Positions 63,146 to 64,000 of a stretch of 64,000 nt of DNA are shown in pieces. The DNA is taken from the NCBI GenBank assembly GCA_036850595.1, contig CM072154.1:12779330-12843329 (forward strand). The letters run 5' to 3'. The notes beneath the pieces were generated by a model. That model was not told where the DNA came from. It saw only the letters and a list, made by a program, of their open reading frames with translations, and made no database searches. A program made the translations under genes and the position numbers. How positions within the stretch are numbered: position 1 is the first letter of the stretch; each line of letters opens with the position of its first letter. The DNA is from Rhyacichthys aspro (lineage: Eukaryota; Chordata; Actinopteri; Gobiiformes; Rhyacichthyidae).

Positions 63146-64000
63146 AAGACTGTTCGTGTCTGTTTGGATGAGAGTCTTCAAACAGGAAGTGGCTGGAGGA
63201 TAAGTTCTGAGCTAAAGGGTGAATACAGTGAAGGTTACCTGTCAACATGCCAACACATGAAGAATTTAGCCCCATGAAAAAAGAAAAATGTGCTGCTAAC
63301 TTTTAACAAACACATGTTGGCATTCATAAAGCCAGATGACTCTTCATGAGGAATTTTAATCCACTTGTTATTATCATATTTGTCTTCAGCTGACTTGCAG
63401 ATTAACATGTACTAAGAGTGGAGAAAATGAGTAAACCCTCCTAAGGGACAGTACATGTTCCAGTTCTGGTGTTTGTTGACGCATTAACATAAGCAGTCTT
63501 CATAATCTCAACAATTAGGCTTGATTAAACCAGGGTTTATGCAGCATCGCAGCAAAGCGAGTAGATCTGTGTAATGCAGTTTGGTCCCATTATTTCAGTC
63601 TTTTTACAGAGCAAACAAGAGTTCAGTGGTGCTCATAATAACAAACTTACAAACACATGGTAAATTCGGTTTATTTGGGTTCTGACTGATATTTGGTGTT
63701 GCATGTTGTTCTGAAGCTCCGTCTGCTGCTGAGACTTTTTCAGTCAAGCTATTAGAGACCCTGCTTCTCCCACCTCACACAGCACTGCTTTTGTTTGTGT
63801 GTTGCCTTTAGTGCAAGCATTAGACTTGTCTTTAAAAATGGATGTGGATAACACAACCCCTTCATTTCTCTGTGTGCGATATCCATGTTTGGACTAAAGG
63901 CATCATGCAGCTCAAGGAGGCTGTGAACCAATTAGAGCTCTCTGCTGCCCCTGGCGTGTCAGCTTCAGTAAATAGAGCTCCTTGTGGCCCCATGGCATGC

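Larger units (their letters stand above)
62626..64000. other. Non-coding DNA with a regulatory-looking segment
   Basis: No exon supported. 62815-62960 and 63050-63200 are unique and motif-rich; the latter holds alternating inverted repeats and a PBX/HOX plus MEIS-like composite, listed separately. A minus-strand CTCF-like partial match (TGCCCCTGGCGTG, 63947-63959) is too weak to call. Confidence 0.5.

Noticed and set aside
1..64000. CRISPR arrays, bacterial operons, viral genes, intact tRNA or microRNA genes
   Set aside because: No regularly spaced repeats with spacers, no polycistronic coding layout, no viral protein signatures, and no complete cloverleaf or known microRNA sequence was seen on either strand.

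Overview
This window looks like vertebrate nuclear DNA, most likely from a teleost fish, and probably lies inside one very long intron or a gene desert. The fish call rests on repeat types. A non-autonomous hAT element has 'acttgagtc / acttgcaaaacaatgac' ends of the kind common in ray-finned fish. Another has 'gtgtcaaactca' ends, and several tRNA-derived SINE relics have fish-like bodies. The DNA is AT-rich with scattered CA/GT and homopolymer tracts. No bacterial gene, operon, virus, CRISPR array or intact tRNA was found. None of the open frames of 60-160 codons resembles a protein I recognise; their sizes are about what chance gives in 64 kb of AT-rich DNA.

Layout: 1-9131 is unique-looking non-coding DNA with an ATTTT microsatellite, a pyrimidine-rich stretch and a homeodomain-type palindrome. 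9132-9580 is a hAT-like element with an internal 21-bp minisatellite. 9581-16353 is non-coding, with a GC-rich hairpin cluster near 12160 and a CpG-rich patch at about 15580-16180. 16354-16921 is a hAT-like MITE with a nearly intact 8-bp target duplication. 16922-27900 is non-coding with two SINE relics. At 27974 there is a strong recursive-splice-site signature (long pyrimidine tract, then CAG directly followed by GTAAGA). 28064-38971 is non-coding with a regulatory-looking block around 34590-35000 and a short antisense 28S rRNA-like fragment at 35703-35775. 38972-50440 holds a CTCF-like motif, a GT repeat and otherwise nothing recognised. At 50483-50506 there is a 24-nt microexon candidate with a branch-point-like sequence, pyrimidine tract, AG acceptor and GTAAGA donor. 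50507-64000 is non-coding with two more SINE relics, a long CA repeat and a PBX/HOX plus MEIS-like composite site near 63130.

The two best leads, the recursive splice site and the microexon, are both on the + strand and fit a single long + strand neuronal gene. Read in phase 1, the microexon gives TTVSSQK followed by a split G codon. That resembles, from memory only, alternative juxtamembrane inserts of the IgLON cell-adhesion family (LSAMP/NTM type) just before the GPI-anchor exon. The host-gene assignment is a hypothesis; no flanking constitutive exon is in the window.
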